A DNA stretch of 64,000 nucleotides. It comes from Candidatus Bathyarchaeota archaeon (GTDB taxonomy: Archaea > Thermoproteota > CALKCG01 > B24). This document shows positions 52,967-61,798 of the stretch, one piece after another (position 1 is the stretch's first letter; every line of letters starts with the position of its first letter). The notes below the pieces were generated by a model. The model searched no databases, was not told the origin of the DNA, and was given only the letters and a program-made list of their open reading frames with translations. The position numbers and the translations under genes are program-made. The stretch is taken from assembly GCA_018396755.1 (NCBI GenBank), contig JAGTQM010000007.1, positions 1 through 64,000 on the forward strand, given 5' to 3'.

Positions 52967-54223
52967 GTGGATAAGCTTAAAGTAGGGTTTATAGGTTCTG
53001 GTTTCGCCACCAGATTCCACATATTGGGTTGGGTGGGCGTTAGAAACGCCGAAATCACAGCCATATACAATATCAGGGAAAGAAGCGCCCGTGAACTTGC
53101 ATCTTTAGCTGAAAGCCTTGGCGTAGGTAAACCAAAAGTCTATACGGATATTTTTGAAATGCTTTCCAGTAAGTCTGTGGATGCGGTTTGGATAGCCAAT
53201 CCAAATTTCGCAAGGTTAGATGTTGTTAAATCAATAGTTGAAGAAGTTAAACAAGGTAAAAGCGATTTAATAGGTGTCTGCTGTGAAAAACCCTTAGCTA
53301 GAAACATGGACGAAGCTGAAGCCCTTATTAAATTAATTGAAGATGTAGATCTCCTTCATGGATATCTTGAAAATCAGGTTTTCATGCCTTCCGTGGTTAA
53401 AGGTAAAGATATACTGTGGAAATATGGTGCCAAGTATACGAAGAGACCTTATTTAGCTAGAGCTGCTGAAGAGCATGGTGGGCCACATTCATCTTGGTTC
53501 TGGAATGCTAGACTTTCCGGTGGAGGAGTTATGCTAGATATGATGTGCCATAGCTTAGAAGCAGCTAGATTTCTACTGAGCAATCCCGAGGAGTCTAAAA
53601 GCTCCTTAAAACCTAAAACAGTTTACGCTGAAATAGCTTCACTCAAATGGACTCAGGAGCCCTACAACTCGATGCTTAGAAGCAGATTTAAAGGGGAAGT
53701 AGATTACTCAAAAGAACCTGCTGAAGACTACGCTTTAGCAGTTGTAACCTACGAGGCGGAAGACGGTAGTCTAATAATATCGGAGACAAGAACCTCTTGG
53801 AGCTTCACCGGACCAGCTCTTAGATTAAGCTTCGAGGTCTTAGGCCCAGAATACTCCATGACCATTAACACTTTGCAGCCTGAACTTTTCACATTTTTCA
53901 GCCGAAACGTGAAAATACCGCCTACTGAAGAATTTGTCGAGAAGCAGGTTGCTGAGCAGGGGTTAATTCCGACGATTCCCAACGAGGCTTTCACATACGG
54001 ATATATGGATGAGGACCGTTACATGGTAGACTGCTTTATCAACGGAAGAAAACCTAGGGAAGACTGGACAGACGGACTATTGATAGTTCAATTGATGATG
54101 GCGTGCTATATGTCTGCGGAGCAAGGTAAAAAATTGAAGTTTAACCCTGAAGTTCTCAGAGGATTCATACCAGCTGTAGCAAAAGGGCTTTGGAAACCTA
54201 AGACTATAGCTGAGGCTCCGTAA
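52967..54223 (+). CDS. Gfo/Idh/MocA-family oxidoreductase
   Basis: 418 residues: Rossmann start (VGFIGSGFATRFHILGWVGV), VCCEKPLARNMDEAEALI, and GGGVMLDMMCHSLEAARFLL. It is longer than the paralogue at 19 kb (351 aa) and clearly a different subgroup. NAD(P)-linked sugar or polyol oxidation is likely. Its 3' end overlaps the convergent L18Ae gene by 20 bases. Confidence 0.87.
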   Translation: MDKLKVGFIGSGFATRFHILGWVGVRNAEITAIYNIRERSARELASLAESLGVGKPKVYTDIFEMLSSKSVDAVWIANPNFARLDVVKSIVEEVKQGKSDLIGVCCEKPLARNMDEAEALIKLIEDVDLLHGYLENQVFMPSVVKGKDILWKYGAKYTKRPYLARAAEEHGGPHSSWFWNARLSGGGVMLDMMCHSLEAARFLLSNPEESKSSLKPKTVYAEIASLKWTQEPYNSMLRSRFKGEVDYSKEPAEDYALAVVTYEAEDGSLIISETRTSWSFTGPALRLSFEVLGPEYSMTINTLQPELFTFFSRNVKIPPTEEFVEKQVAEQGLIPTIPNEAFTYGYMDEDRYMVDCFINGRKPREDWTDGLLIVQLMMACYMSAEQGKKLKFNPEVLRGFIPAVAKGLWKPKTIAEAP

Positions 54224-54404
54224 TTTCTTCAATGGAAATTATTTCTATTCCAGTTCTTTTCAACTTATGACGGCTCCCAAACTCAGAGTATATCTTTTCA
54301 ACAGCATGCTCCGGCTTTAAGGCTCTAACCTCTTTAACAAACCTCGATTTTTGAAAACCCATAGGCAATCTTCCTATTATGCGGAAGACTTTAATTTCAC
54401 CCAT
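54204..54404 (-). CDS. rplX: Ribosomal protein L18Ae (LX)
   Basis: 66 residues: IKVFRIIGRLP, RFVKEVRALKPEHAVEKIYS, and EFGSRHKLKRTGIEIISIEEI match archaeal LX. In many archaea this gene directly follows the aIF6 gene. Here it follows a leftover copy of the aIF6 3' end at 54566-54597, 2.2 kb from the present aIF6 gene. Confidence 0.88.
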   Translation of the reverse strand: MGEIKVFRIIGRLPMGFQKSRFVKEVRALKPEHAVEKIYSEFGSRHKLKRTGIEIISIEEITEPQL

Positions 54405-54570
54405 GGAGACACCCCGTTGTTTAAATGTTATGCAACACTATACTGTAGATGCTGGAAAAACTAAATATACCAACGTTAGTTTAAAGTTTTCTATCTACCG
54501 TGTAAGAGTCTCAACGCTGGGAGAAAGGGAGAGTATAGGGGCTACGCAGATTTAAAGTACAACTATTAAA

Positions 54571-54597
54571 ATGAAAAGCATTTACTTATAGCCATAA
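54571..54597 (-). repeat. Direct repeat 1: leftover aIF6 gene 3' end (att-like)
   Basis: This 27-base stretch matches 56822-56848 with two differences; the 22-base core (beginning AAGCATTTACTTATAG on the plus strand) is identical. Read on the minus strand it encodes MAISKCFS, then F and a stop, the C-terminus of aIF6 (which now ends MAISKCFSL). It marks the distal edge of the island. Confidence 0.75.
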
Positions 54598-54796
54598 CAT
54601 TATATCGTGGCGATGTCTCCCGCAAACCCCCATTTTTCCTCGCTAGCCTTTTTTTATCATCAAAATCCCTCCTTTTTTGTAAAGGAGCCTTTGAGGTACT
54701 TCTATGGTAGGGTTCAGCGGTTTAAAAACACCGAATACTTCATTTTAATTAAACAAGGAAAAGATTTAAAACTTCAAGCCGCGGCTGAGCCGCGGC
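54598..54796. other. Left part of the island, no recognisable gene
   Basis: The plus-strand ORF at 54607-54846 (phrase RYFYGRVQRFKNTEYFILI) has some coding look but no family I know, and it overlaps the next gene in another frame. It may be a remnant of the missing methyltransferase N-terminus or chance. Confidence 0.3.
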
Positions 54797-54799
54797 TTG
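54775..54799. repeat. GC-rich perfect inverted repeat
   Basis: Arms CAAGCCGCGGC and GCCGCGGCTTG are separated by TGA in an otherwise A+T-rich stretch. Each arm contains the 6-base palindrome CCGCGG. It directly precedes the methyltransferase stump. It could be a terminator-like hairpin, a recombination site or the scar of a deletion. Confidence 0.6.
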
Positions 54800-55693
54800 A
54801 CGTACAAGTTTTATATTCATCCAAGCGCGGTGCTTCAAAACGGTAAATGGATCTGCGTAAGGTGCGGCGCCGAGTTGCCTGATAACACGTTTAAAACGTC
54901 GTTTCCATGCAGTATAAGCGTCTCAACACCGTTCGATGAACGGGTTTCCGTCGATGTTTGGAACTGCAGAGTAAGGGTGGTCGTTCACGGCGTCCATATA
55001 GCCGATTTCTGCAACGCCCAGGAGCGTAAAAAGCTTGACAGGCTTGACTACATCGTTGTGAATAGATTCCCTGGTGCAGAACAAATATTCTCCAATAGGG
55101 CCCAAGCCGAAAGAACGCTTCATAATATCTCCAGATGGAAAGAAATTGTCAATTTAAAGAAAGCCAATTTGGTGTTATCCAGACGTTTTGACTTGTCAGC
55201 AAGAGGGACTAAACATTTGGCGTTTTATTCTACAACGCCCATTTTTGGAGTTGACATGTGGAGTATAACAGGCTTTAGTGATGAAGATGCAAAAATTTTC
55301 GCTTTATGGTTCAATAGCACCTTAAATCTACTTCAAATGATAATTCACAGAACCGAAACGCGAGGAGCTTGGATGAAATTGCACGAGTACCAAATTAGAG
55401 ATTCAATGATGCTTAACCTTAAGGAGCTGACTTCTGAGCAGAGGAGATATTTGCTTGATTTGTTTGACAAACTGAAAAAGCAAGAATTTCCAAGTATTTT
55501 TGAGCAATTAAAAAGCAAGTTTCCACTAAGAGTAGAGATTGATAAGGCTATACTCAGAGTGCTTGGTTTCGGTGATGATGAGATTAATCGCACTCTCGAC
55601 TATCTTTATCCTGCCTTAGCCAATGAGATCGAACAACTTAAAAGGCTTATGGAAGGTTGGTTTGATCGAAACAGATATAAAATTTGCGAATGA
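54797..55693 (+). pseudogene. DNA N6-methyltransferase, C-terminal specificity region
   Basis: 298 residues match the C-terminal target-recognition region of large restriction-type adenine methyltransferases (LKKANLVLSRRFDLSARGTK, IFALWFNSTLNLLQMII, HRTETRGAWMKLHEYQI). A Cys pair WICVRCGAELP sits near the start. The SAM-binding and NPPY catalytic motifs are absent, so it cannot methylate as it stands. The next gene overlaps it by 10 bases. Confidence 0.7.
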
Positions 55694-56553
55694 AGACTAT
55701 AATGGTGTTAAATTTGTCGAGATGGTGGGTTGCTGTAGGTCCGCAAGAGAATTGGCAGACGGCATTTGAGAATGGAAACATTTGGGGGGTGCGGGCAACT
55801 CCAAAGCTTAAGGCTTTTTGGGAGAAGCTCTCTAAAGGCGATGGATTGCTTTTTTACGTGACATCTCCAGTTGGAGGCATAATTGGATACGGGGTAATTC
55901 AGACAAAGTTTAGGCAGGATAAGCCTCTCTGGCCTCAGGAAGTTAAGGAAGGTAGGATTATGTGGCCTTTCCGTTTTGAGTTTGACGTTTCCTATTGTTT
56001 GCCACAAGATAGGTGGAGAAGCGATAAAGTGGTTTTTAAAAAGCTTATCCCTCGGGGTTTTCAGCCAATAAGTGGAGAATTGGCAAATCAAGTAATCCAG
56101 AAACTGTATCCCCAAGCAAAGGTTGCAGAAGCAGAAAAAGCAAGACCCGTTGAAAAAGAGGCTTCCCTTCACGAGGAGGTTAAGGAGAAGCTTCTTGAAA
56201 TTGGGCGCCTTCAGAAAATGGTTTCTGAAAGTGAGTATGATATGGATGGGGGAAAGTTGGATGTTGTCTGGAGAAGGGTTAAAAAGGGCTTCCCCACATA
56301 CGTTTTTGAGATCCAAGTTGGCGGAGATCTATACCACGCCATAGGTAAGCTCAAACATGCCCATGACCTCTGGAACAGTAACATATTTCTCATCACTACG
56401 AAAAATGAAGTCGCCAAAGCCCAAGAGCTCCTATCAGGTACATTCCATGAAATAGAGAGAAAAATCCGAGTAATTGAAATCGAAAAAATAAACGAGTTAT
56501 TCAAACTCAAGAAGGCTTACAAAGATTTCGAATATCAGCTTGGCATTTCATAA
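55684..56553 (+). CDS. EVE-domain protein fused to PD-(D/E)xK-like nuclease
   Basis: 289 residues. The first 150 form an EVE (PUA-like) domain (WWVAVGPQENWQTAFENGNI, LSKGDGLLFYVTSPVGGIIG), a fold that reads modified bases. After a charged linker, GGKLDVVWRR and YVFEIQVGGDLYHAIGKLKH give a D...E-x-Q pattern of a PD-(D/E)xK-like nuclease with Gln replacing Lys. The coupling to a methyltransferase stump suggests a restriction enzyme for modified DNA, or the nuclease of a broken RM pair. Confidence 0.72.
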   Translation: MRMKTIMVLNLSRWWVAVGPQENWQTAFENGNIWGVRATPKLKAFWEKLSKGDGLLFYVTSPVGGIIGYGVIQTKFRQDKPLWPQEVKEGRIMWPFRFEFDVSYCLPQDRWRSDKVVFKKLIPRGFQPISGELANQVIQKLYPQAKVAEAEKARPVEKEASLHEEVKEKLLEIGRLQKMVSESEYDMDGGKLDVVWRRVKKGFPTYVFEIQVGGDLYHAIGKLKHAHDLWNSNIFLITTKNEVAKAQELLSGTFHEIERKIRVIEIEKINELFKLKKAYKDFEYQLGIS

Positions 56554-56609
56554 CAGATTCATCAACCTTCTAAACTATAAACTGTAGCAACACAGAATTT
56601 ACCTTCGAT

Positions 56610-56813
56610 CTAAACAAATTCTGTAATGGCCGCCTCCCTTTTCTTACGTTTCCTTTTTAGCCATGCTTTTATGAACTCTTCTATTTCCCTGCGATTGTAT
56701 GGATCTTTCCACGCGGTTTCGAGGACTTGGCACTCGTTTGTTGCACCTATTAGCCCGAAGTAAGCTGTTAGCTCAACGGTATAATACTTTTCAGAAAACG
56801 TAAGTAAAGCATT
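56610..56813 (-). CDS. Small hypothetical protein of the island
   Basis: About 68 codons starting with GTG right after the aIF6 stop; basic C-terminus (AWLKRKRKKREAA). No family recognised. It lies inside the island next to its right repeat, so it came with the element. Confidence 0.4.
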   Translation of the reverse strand, partial: NALLTFSEKYYTVELTAYFGLIGATNECQVLETAWKDPYNRREIEEFIKAWLKRKRKKREAAITEFV

Positions 56814-56816
56814 CAC

Positions 56817-57479
56817 TTACAGTGAGAAGCATTTACTTATAGCCATAAGTTCGCTACCTGAAGTCCCTCTTCCGACGACTCCGCCCTTTTGATTTACGAC
56901 TAAACCCAGTTTCACATAAGGTAGTCCATTTATCACGGTTCCAGTATGAACTGGAACATTTAAAAAGTCCTCTATCAGGAGGGCTTCATCCCGTCTTATT
57001 TTTGGATGAGCGTAAACAGCCTTATTTGAAGCTACTGCTGAAGAGCCAACGTATGGTAGATCAGCTATAGTTGAACGTTTAACTTTAACATTTAAAACCT
57101 CTTCAACAATATGTATTATATCCTCAGGTATTTGAGGGTCGACTATTGCGGCTTTGTCATTCGTCAAAATCCTATTACCTAGAGATATGAAGGTTTGTAT
57201 GGAAACAGCTTTAACACCAAGTCTTTCACGGATCAGGTCAACTTCATGCTCACAACCGTAGGGTAGTAGTACTCCGTTAGAGTTTGCTACCGATAAAGCA
57301 CCCAGGAGCTTAGACCCTCTAATCCGTAGACTTAAAACCTTATCCACTTTAAAGCATCTTCTAAGAAACTCCATCTTATTTTCACTTATACCGCTTGGAA
57401 CAAGCAGAAAATCATCCGTGGCTATTATAAAGAGACCTATGTTTGGATTGCCTAAATACTGGAAGTATTGAAGGGACAC
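56817..57479 (-). CDS. eif6: Translation initiation factor aIF6
   Basis: The family start (xxLxYFxxxGNPNIG) fits GTG 57479 better than the tracked TTG 57500. About 220 residues with the pentein-fold repeats (NSNGVLLPYGCEHEVDLIRE, GTVINGLPYVKLGLVVNQKG, GVVGRGTSGSELMAISK). It keeps ribosomal subunits apart. The last codons are one of the two island repeats, so the present C-terminus may come from the element. Confidence 0.92.
   Translation of the reverse strand: MSLQYFQYLGNPNIGLFIIATDDFLLVPSGISENKMEFLRRCFKVDKVLSLRIRGSKLLGALSVANSNGVLLPYGCEHEVDLIRERLGVKAVSIQTFISLGNRILTNDKAAIVDPQIPEDIIHIVEEVLNVKVKRSTIADLPYVGSSAVASNKAVYAHPKIRRDEALLIEDFLNVPVHTGTVINGLPYVKLGLVVNQKGGVVGRGTSGSELMAISKCFSL
56822..56848 (-). 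repeat. Direct repeat 2: present aIF6 gene 3' end (att-like)
   Basis: This copy forms the last codons of the intact aIF6 gene (MAISKCFSL). It differs at two of 27 positions from repeat 1. A weaker partial copy (AAAGCATTCACTTAC) lies just left, at about 56806-56820. Confidence 0.75.
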
Positions 57480-57559
57480 ACAACTATTTTTGAAGATCAA
57501 TTATTAAAACGTTAAATCTACGTTTATGGAAAATGGGAAGACGTATTTACATATCAGAT

Positions 57560-57826
57560 TTAGCCGACTAATTTGAGAATATAGTTATCTTCTTCTTTCT
57601 CAACTTTAACCTTGACCATTCTAGGTGGTTTTTTCAAACCTCTAGACCATATTAACACGTTTAAGCTTTCATCGATCTTTATATTATCTATGCTTGTCTT
57701 AAGATGTCTAGCAGCCTGCTCCTTGATAAACCTTACAGCTTTAGGAGTCCGAGCATACCCTGAATAGTCCCAGATCCTCCTAAGATTTATGGAAATTATC
57801 TTTTCTTCAGAAGAAGATCCACTCAA
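57560..57826 (-). CDS. rpl31e: Ribosomal protein L31e
   Basis: From TTG 57826, 8 bases after GGAGG (the track uses GTG 57835): INLRRIWDYSGYARTPKAVR and FIKEQAARHLK are L31e signatures. 88 residues. Sits between L39e and aIF6, the conserved archaeal order. Confidence 0.93.
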   Translation of the reverse strand: MSGSSSEEKIISINLRRIWDYSGYARTPKAVRFIKEQAARHLKTSIDNIKIDESLNVLIWSRGLKKPPRMVKVKVEKEEDNYILKLVG

Positions 57827-57840
57827 ACTGCGCACCTCCG

Positions 57841-57996
57841 TTAAAGCTTAAGTTTAACCACCCTCCAATTCCTTCGCTTAGGGCTCGTACGAACCCTACC
57901 TTTAGTTTTAAGGTAAACCCACGGGGGGACTGGCCTGTTCTGCTTTAGAGCTTTAGCAAGTCTTCTCTTTTTACCAGCAGGCTTATGGGCTGCCAA
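57841..57996 (-). CDS. rpl39e: Ribosomal protein L39e
   Basis: A 51-residue ORF below the track limit, TTG start: [20 protein letters not shown], then [20 protein letters not shown] and a basic end. This is L39e, which lines the exit tunnel. GGAGG lies 7 bases upstream at the end of the PDCD5-like gene, and the L31e gene follows by 15 bases. Confidence 0.95.
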   Translation of the reverse strand: MAAHKPAGKKRRLAKALKQNRPVPPWVYLKTKGRVRTSPKRRNWRVVKLKL

Positions 57997-57998
57997 CT

Positions 57999-58334
57999 TT
58001 AAATCCTCCTGATTCTTATCTCCCTCCTCTGAGAACCTTGAAGTCTAATTAATATACGTTTAAGTATTTCGTCTGTTATAGGTGGTTCTATACGTCCAGA
58101 TTGAACCGCCTGTATAAGCTCATTTTCCAATTTTTCAACAAAATCAGGTTTAACTATTTTAAGATTTGATAGCCTCTGTCTAGCATCAGGGGTGAGTATA
58201 ACTCTCAGCATGGCTTGTTTTTCAGCTTCATACTTCTCCTTAGCTTCAGCAACCCTACGCTCCTCTTCAAGCCTCTTCTGAAGCTCTAAAAGTTTTCTAC
58301 GTTTAAGTTCTTCAAGCTCAAGGTCTTCAGCCAC
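57999..58334 (-). CDS. PDCD5-related DNA-binding protein
   Basis: 111 residues: a long charged N-terminal helix and the three-helix core ([37 protein letters not shown]). The family is conserved in archaea and eukaryotes next to S19e. Biochemical role in archaea is not established; nucleic-acid binding is likely. Confidence 0.9.
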   Translation of the reverse strand: MAEDLELEELKRRKLLELQKRLEEERRVAEAKEKYEAEKQAMLRVILTPDARQRLSNLKIVKPDFVEKLENELIQAVQSGRIEPPITDEILKRILIRLQGSQRREIRIRRI

Positions 58335-58348
58335 TATTTTCCACCCCC

Positions 58349-58798
58349 TTAAGCTGAGGAGGCTACACTACTTCTATACTTCTTCAGCACGTCTGCCGCT
58401 AGAGAGTCGAGAAAACTTACACCTTTAGATGTAAGAATCCTTCCCCTCCTATCAACCTTATGAATTAAACCAGATTTTTCAAGCTGTTGCAGAATCTTCC
58501 TTATATGGTTACGACCAGCTTTCCTAAAATGGGGAGGTTTACGCTTCCCCCTCTTTCTACCGCCATATTCCGTAGCAAGTCGAGAAACCCCTAGAGGACC
58601 TTTAACATATAGTTTACGTAGGATGGAGGCTGCTCTAACATACCACCAGTCTAGATCTACGGGGATCCTCTCTTTAAAGCAACCTGTTTTAACAAACATG
58701 ACCCACATTGGAGGGGTTATATCAGGGAAGTTTTCTTTAAGTTCCTCAGCTAGTCTTTTAATCAATACGTCAGCTGGTACATCGTAAACCGTTACCAA
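58349..58798 (-). CDS. rps19e: Ribosomal protein S19e
   Basis: 149 residues match S19e (TVYDVPADVLIKRLAEELKE, DLDWWYVRAASILRKLYVKG, KAGRNHIRKILQQLEKSGLI). Needed for small-subunit maturation. First gene of S19e-PDCD5-L39e-L31e-aIF6. Confidence 0.95.
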   Translation of the reverse strand: MVTVYDVPADVLIKRLAEELKENFPDITPPMWVMFVKTGCFKERIPVDLDWWYVRAASILRKLYVKGPLGVSRLATEYGGRKRGKRKPPHFRKAGRNHIRKILQQLEKSGLIHKVDRRGRILTSKGVSFLDSLAADVLKKYRSSVASSA

Positions 58799-58870
58799 CC
58801 ATCACACCTCTAATTAAAGCTAGATTAAACTACTGTTTTTCAGGAAGAAGAGATAATCACATGGTTTAAT

Positions 58871-59794
58871 TTAAACCTTTATCAAACTTTTAACCTCATT
58901 CCATGCTTGTTTAAGCGCTTCAACCCCTTTATGGAATAGCGATGCCTCCTCCCCATCTAAATCCCATTCAACTACCCCATCGACTTTAAGATTTCTAGGT
59001 TTAAATGGAACACCTATGCTCAATCCTTCTACTCCATATTCTCCATTTAATGTTAGAGAAGCCAAGCTCAAAGAGCTCCCACTTACGAGCAGAGACTCTA
59101 TTAGAGCTACTGTGTGGCTTGCAGGAGCATACACGGTTGCACCTTTCTTAGAAATTACGTCTAAAGCAGTACCTCTAAGCTCCTCAGAGATACTGTTCTT
59201 CTCCTCGGCAGATAGTGTTACTGGTTTACCCATGACCTTAAGCTTGCTGAATAGTGGAACTTGATTGCTTCCATGCTCACCTATTACATATCCTTCAACA
59301 CAATTAGATTTCACGTTAAATCGTCTGGATACTATTAGTCTAAACCTAGCTGAATCCAATAAGCTTGAACTCCCTAAAACTTTAAACCTATCGAATTCAA
59401 CAATCTTCCAAGTTAAAAGATTCATAATGTCTACCGGGTTTGTAACAGTCACTATAAGTCCTTCAAAGCCGATTGATTTAAGCCTCCCAGCAATATCCGC
59501 TACTATGGGAGCATTTACAGATAATAGTTCAAGCCGACTTTTCATACTCGGAGTTCTAGGCTTACCAGCTGTTATAACAACTATATCTGAATCTGCAACA
59601 TCCCCATAATCTCCAGCTTTAACCTCTACATCAGATATGGAGGCAGAGGATTGTGCAATATCCATAGCTTGACCTTCGGCTAAAGGCTTAACTACGTCAA
59701 GCAGTATAAGCTCATCTACGAGGTTTTTAACGGCCAGTTCAAACGCTATACAAGAGCCTAAATTACCTACACCTATGATAGCTGCCTTAACCAT
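58871..59794 (-). CDS. mdh: Malate dehydrogenase (LDH/MDH superfamily)
   Basis: 307 residues with the NAD fold (AAIIGVGNLGSCIAFELA), ITAGKPRTPSMKSR, VTVTNPVDIMN, and the catalytic His in GEHGSNQVPLFS. The substrate-specificity loop fits malate better than lactate, but a lactate role cannot be ruled out. It lies upstream of the S19e cluster on the same strand. Confidence 0.85.
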   Translation of the reverse strand: MVKAAIIGVGNLGSCIAFELAVKNLVDELILLDVVKPLAEGQAMDIAQSSASISDVEVKAGDYGDVADSDIVVITAGKPRTPSMKSRLELLSVNAPIVADIAGRLKSIGFEGLIVTVTNPVDIMNLLTWKIVEFDRFKVLGSSSLLDSARFRLIVSRRFNVKSNCVEGYVIGEHGSNQVPLFSKLKVMGKPVTLSAEEKNSISEELRGTALDVISKKGATVYAPASHTVALIESLLVSGSSLSLASLTLNGEYGVEGLSIGVPFKPRNLKVDGVVEWDLDGEEASLFHKGVEALKQAWNEVKSLIKV

Positions 59795-59946
59795 AACAGA
59801 TCAGCCTACTTTCAAAGCTTACCTCGTATAAGTAGTATCAATGTCAACCTTATTCGCTTTTCCTCTGAAGCGATAAGTACATTTTCCTGAGAATAGGATG
59901 CGACTGACAGAAGCTGTCCCAACACCTACATCTAATTCATAACTGT

Positions 59947-61737
59947 TTATTTTGAAACAGCAGAAGAAATAAAAAGTAGATTTTCAGGTTTAAAATTGAT
60001 GGTGATTTCACCTTCATATGTCGGCACTTCCTTAAAACCTCGTTCAATCCAGTAATATCTGTCTTTGAATACGTGTAGATATAGGGGCATGCTGCTTTTC
60101 CCCTTCAACTGACATTGTATTTCTCCAGTATCTACGTTGTAGTCTACATACGTGAGTTTTGAATTGCATAGGTTTTGAGCATATTCCGCGATGTAACTCC
60201 AGCTCTTGTAAATCTTTTCATACTTCGACGTAAGCTTATCGACACGCGTAAGAAGATTATCCCATTCTTGACTGTTTAAAACCGATATGTTCTGCTCATG
60301 TGTAACCAGTACTGCAAAAGATAGACTATCTAAGCATAGTTTAATTCCAAACGCCGCATACCATGCAGCAAGTTCAATGTCCACTTTTACTCTAGCGGTT
60401 TCCCAAAGGAAATCGTATATTTGACCTTGAGGCGTTATAACACCTTTATCTACTAACAGTTGCAGCATGGATTTAGGTATGTTCCAATAACTCGGCGCTG
60501 CGATGAAGAATTCAGAGTTATCCGGATGTCTATCTATAACACCACCCTGACCGCCAAAGGGTTTTAAACGCTTCATTTTCTCTTCTCGAAGTTCTAAGGG
60601 GGATTCTCCATATGGTATGCCGAAGGCATATGGCATGGCAAGATATGTAATCCCTCTTTCAATCAAGAAAGATAACGCATTCTTACCGACCTCACCGAAA
60701 TGAGCCGTCAATACTTTAGACCATTTAATGCCCCATTTACAGGCTAGGCTATCCAGTATCTCGAAGAACCGTTTCAACTCATCTTCGCTATATTCTTCAC
60801 CCCTACTATGATCTATAGGCGACTTAGGCTTCCAGTATATTTGCTTAGTCCAAGTGAAAGCATGAGCTGAAAATTCAGCCAATCCAGCATCATAAAGATC
60901 CTTAATGATCTTAGCTCCATTATCACTGATATTGTCGGTGAATAGGGATACATGGGGCATAAACCCATGTTTATTGAGTATTCTAACCCATTCAAAATTG
61001 TTTGCACCACTACAATCATCTATACGGATTGTAACGAATGGAGGCATAGCTAGCATAACGAAAGGTTTCTTCGCAACCCAAACTATGCTCTTCCAAAAAA
61101 TGTCGTCTAGCCCACCTCCATGACCAAAATACTTGCTAAGCCAAATCTTCGGAGATAAAGTGAATAGAGCAACTCTACCTCTCCCATAAGTTTCAGTAAT
61201 TAAAGCCGGACACCCGCTACCGTTTGCAAGTATTGCGAGGATTTTATGCTCCCTCTCAATGCTGACTACGTTTCCCACTTGCACAGGACTATTGAAACGG
61301 ATAAACTCAAGCTCTTTACCAGCCGTTATATAGTGGGAATTATCTAAAATCCTTATTATATCCGTAGTTAAATGCGGCATATGCGTAGGTTCTTCCGTAG
61401 TCTTCAAGCCCAAGGTTTCCTTCAAAGGATCCTTATAGTGATGCACGTCGCCGTCAAATACCACTAAGCCAATCCCTTCGGCAACAGCATCTATAATATA
61501 CTTGGTTTCATCTTCCGACAGACTTTTCCCCAAATGCTCTTGGCCAATGACTACGACGCTGTGGGCTTTAAGTTCTTCAAGTGATAAACTGTTCTTCGCT
61601 AAGTCGAATACCTTATAAGGCATTCCGAAGAAGTTTAACGCCGACCACAGGATTTCATGAAGCATTTCAAAGTTTCTCCTGTTTGAGCTGTCTACGAGAC
61701 ATAGGAGCGACATATTTCCAATATCCATTAAAACCAC
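59947..61737 (-). CDS. GATase-like plus polysaccharide-deacetylase-like protein
   Basis: 596 residues. About residues 1-215 look like a class I glutamine-amidotransferase or ThuA-like domain (SVVVIGQEHLGKSLSEDETK, GIGLVVFDGDVHHY). From about 235 a NodB-like barrel follows (PFVTIRIDDCSGANNFEW, LAEFSAHAFTW, VLTAHFGEVGKNA) with a probable Asp-His metal set. The end is beta-rich. No signal peptide. This resembles carbohydrate-esterase-type fusions of unknown substrate; the catalytic state is uncertain. Confidence 0.6.
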   Translation of the reverse strand: MVLMDIGNMSLLCLVDSSNRRNFEMLHEILWSALNFFGMPYKVFDLAKNSLSLEELKAHSVVVIGQEHLGKSLSEDETKYIIDAVAEGIGLVVFDGDVHHYKDPLKETLGLKTTEEPTHMPHLTTDIIRILDNSHYITAGKELEFIRFNSPVQVGNVVSIEREHKILAILANGSGCPALITETYGRGRVALFTLSPKIWLSKYFGHGGGLDDIFWKSIVWVAKKPFVMLAMPPFVTIRIDDCSGANNFEWVRILNKHGFMPHVSLFTDNISDNGAKIIKDLYDAGLAEFSAHAFTWTKQIYWKPKSPIDHSRGEEYSEDELKRFFEILDSLACKWGIKWSKVLTAHFGEVGKNALSFLIERGITYLAMPYAFGIPYGESPLELREEKMKRLKPFGGQGGVIDRHPDNSEFFIAAPSYWNIPKSMLQLLVDKGVITPQGQIYDFLWETARVKVDIELAAWYAAFGIKLCLDSLSFAVLVTHEQNISVLNSQEWDNLLTRVDKLTSKYEKIYKSWSYIAEYAQNLCNSKLTYVDYNVDTGEIQCQLKGKSSMPLYLHVFKDRYYWIERGFKEVPTYEGEITINFKPENLLFISSAVSK

Positions 61738-61798
61738 CCATATATATTCAGCTATCTCACTATATGCAAATAGTACACTATACGCTTTATAGATTCTA

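Larger units (their letters stand above)
54571..56848. mobile_element. Restriction-related island flanked by aIF6 3'-end repeats
   Basis: A 2.25-kb insert lies between two copies of the aIF6 3' end. It contains a DNA methyltransferase stump, an EVE/nuclease gene and a small ORF, and it separates aIF6 from L18Ae, which are adjacent in many archaea. Integration into the 3' end of a gene with restoration of that end is typical of tyrosine-recombinase elements. No integrase is present, so it is either a decayed element or one mobilised in trans. Confidence 0.6.

Noticed and set aside
54607-54846. 79-codon plus-strand ORF at the left of the island
   Set aside because: Overlaps the methyltransferase stump in another frame, has no recognisable family and an unlikely composition at its start.
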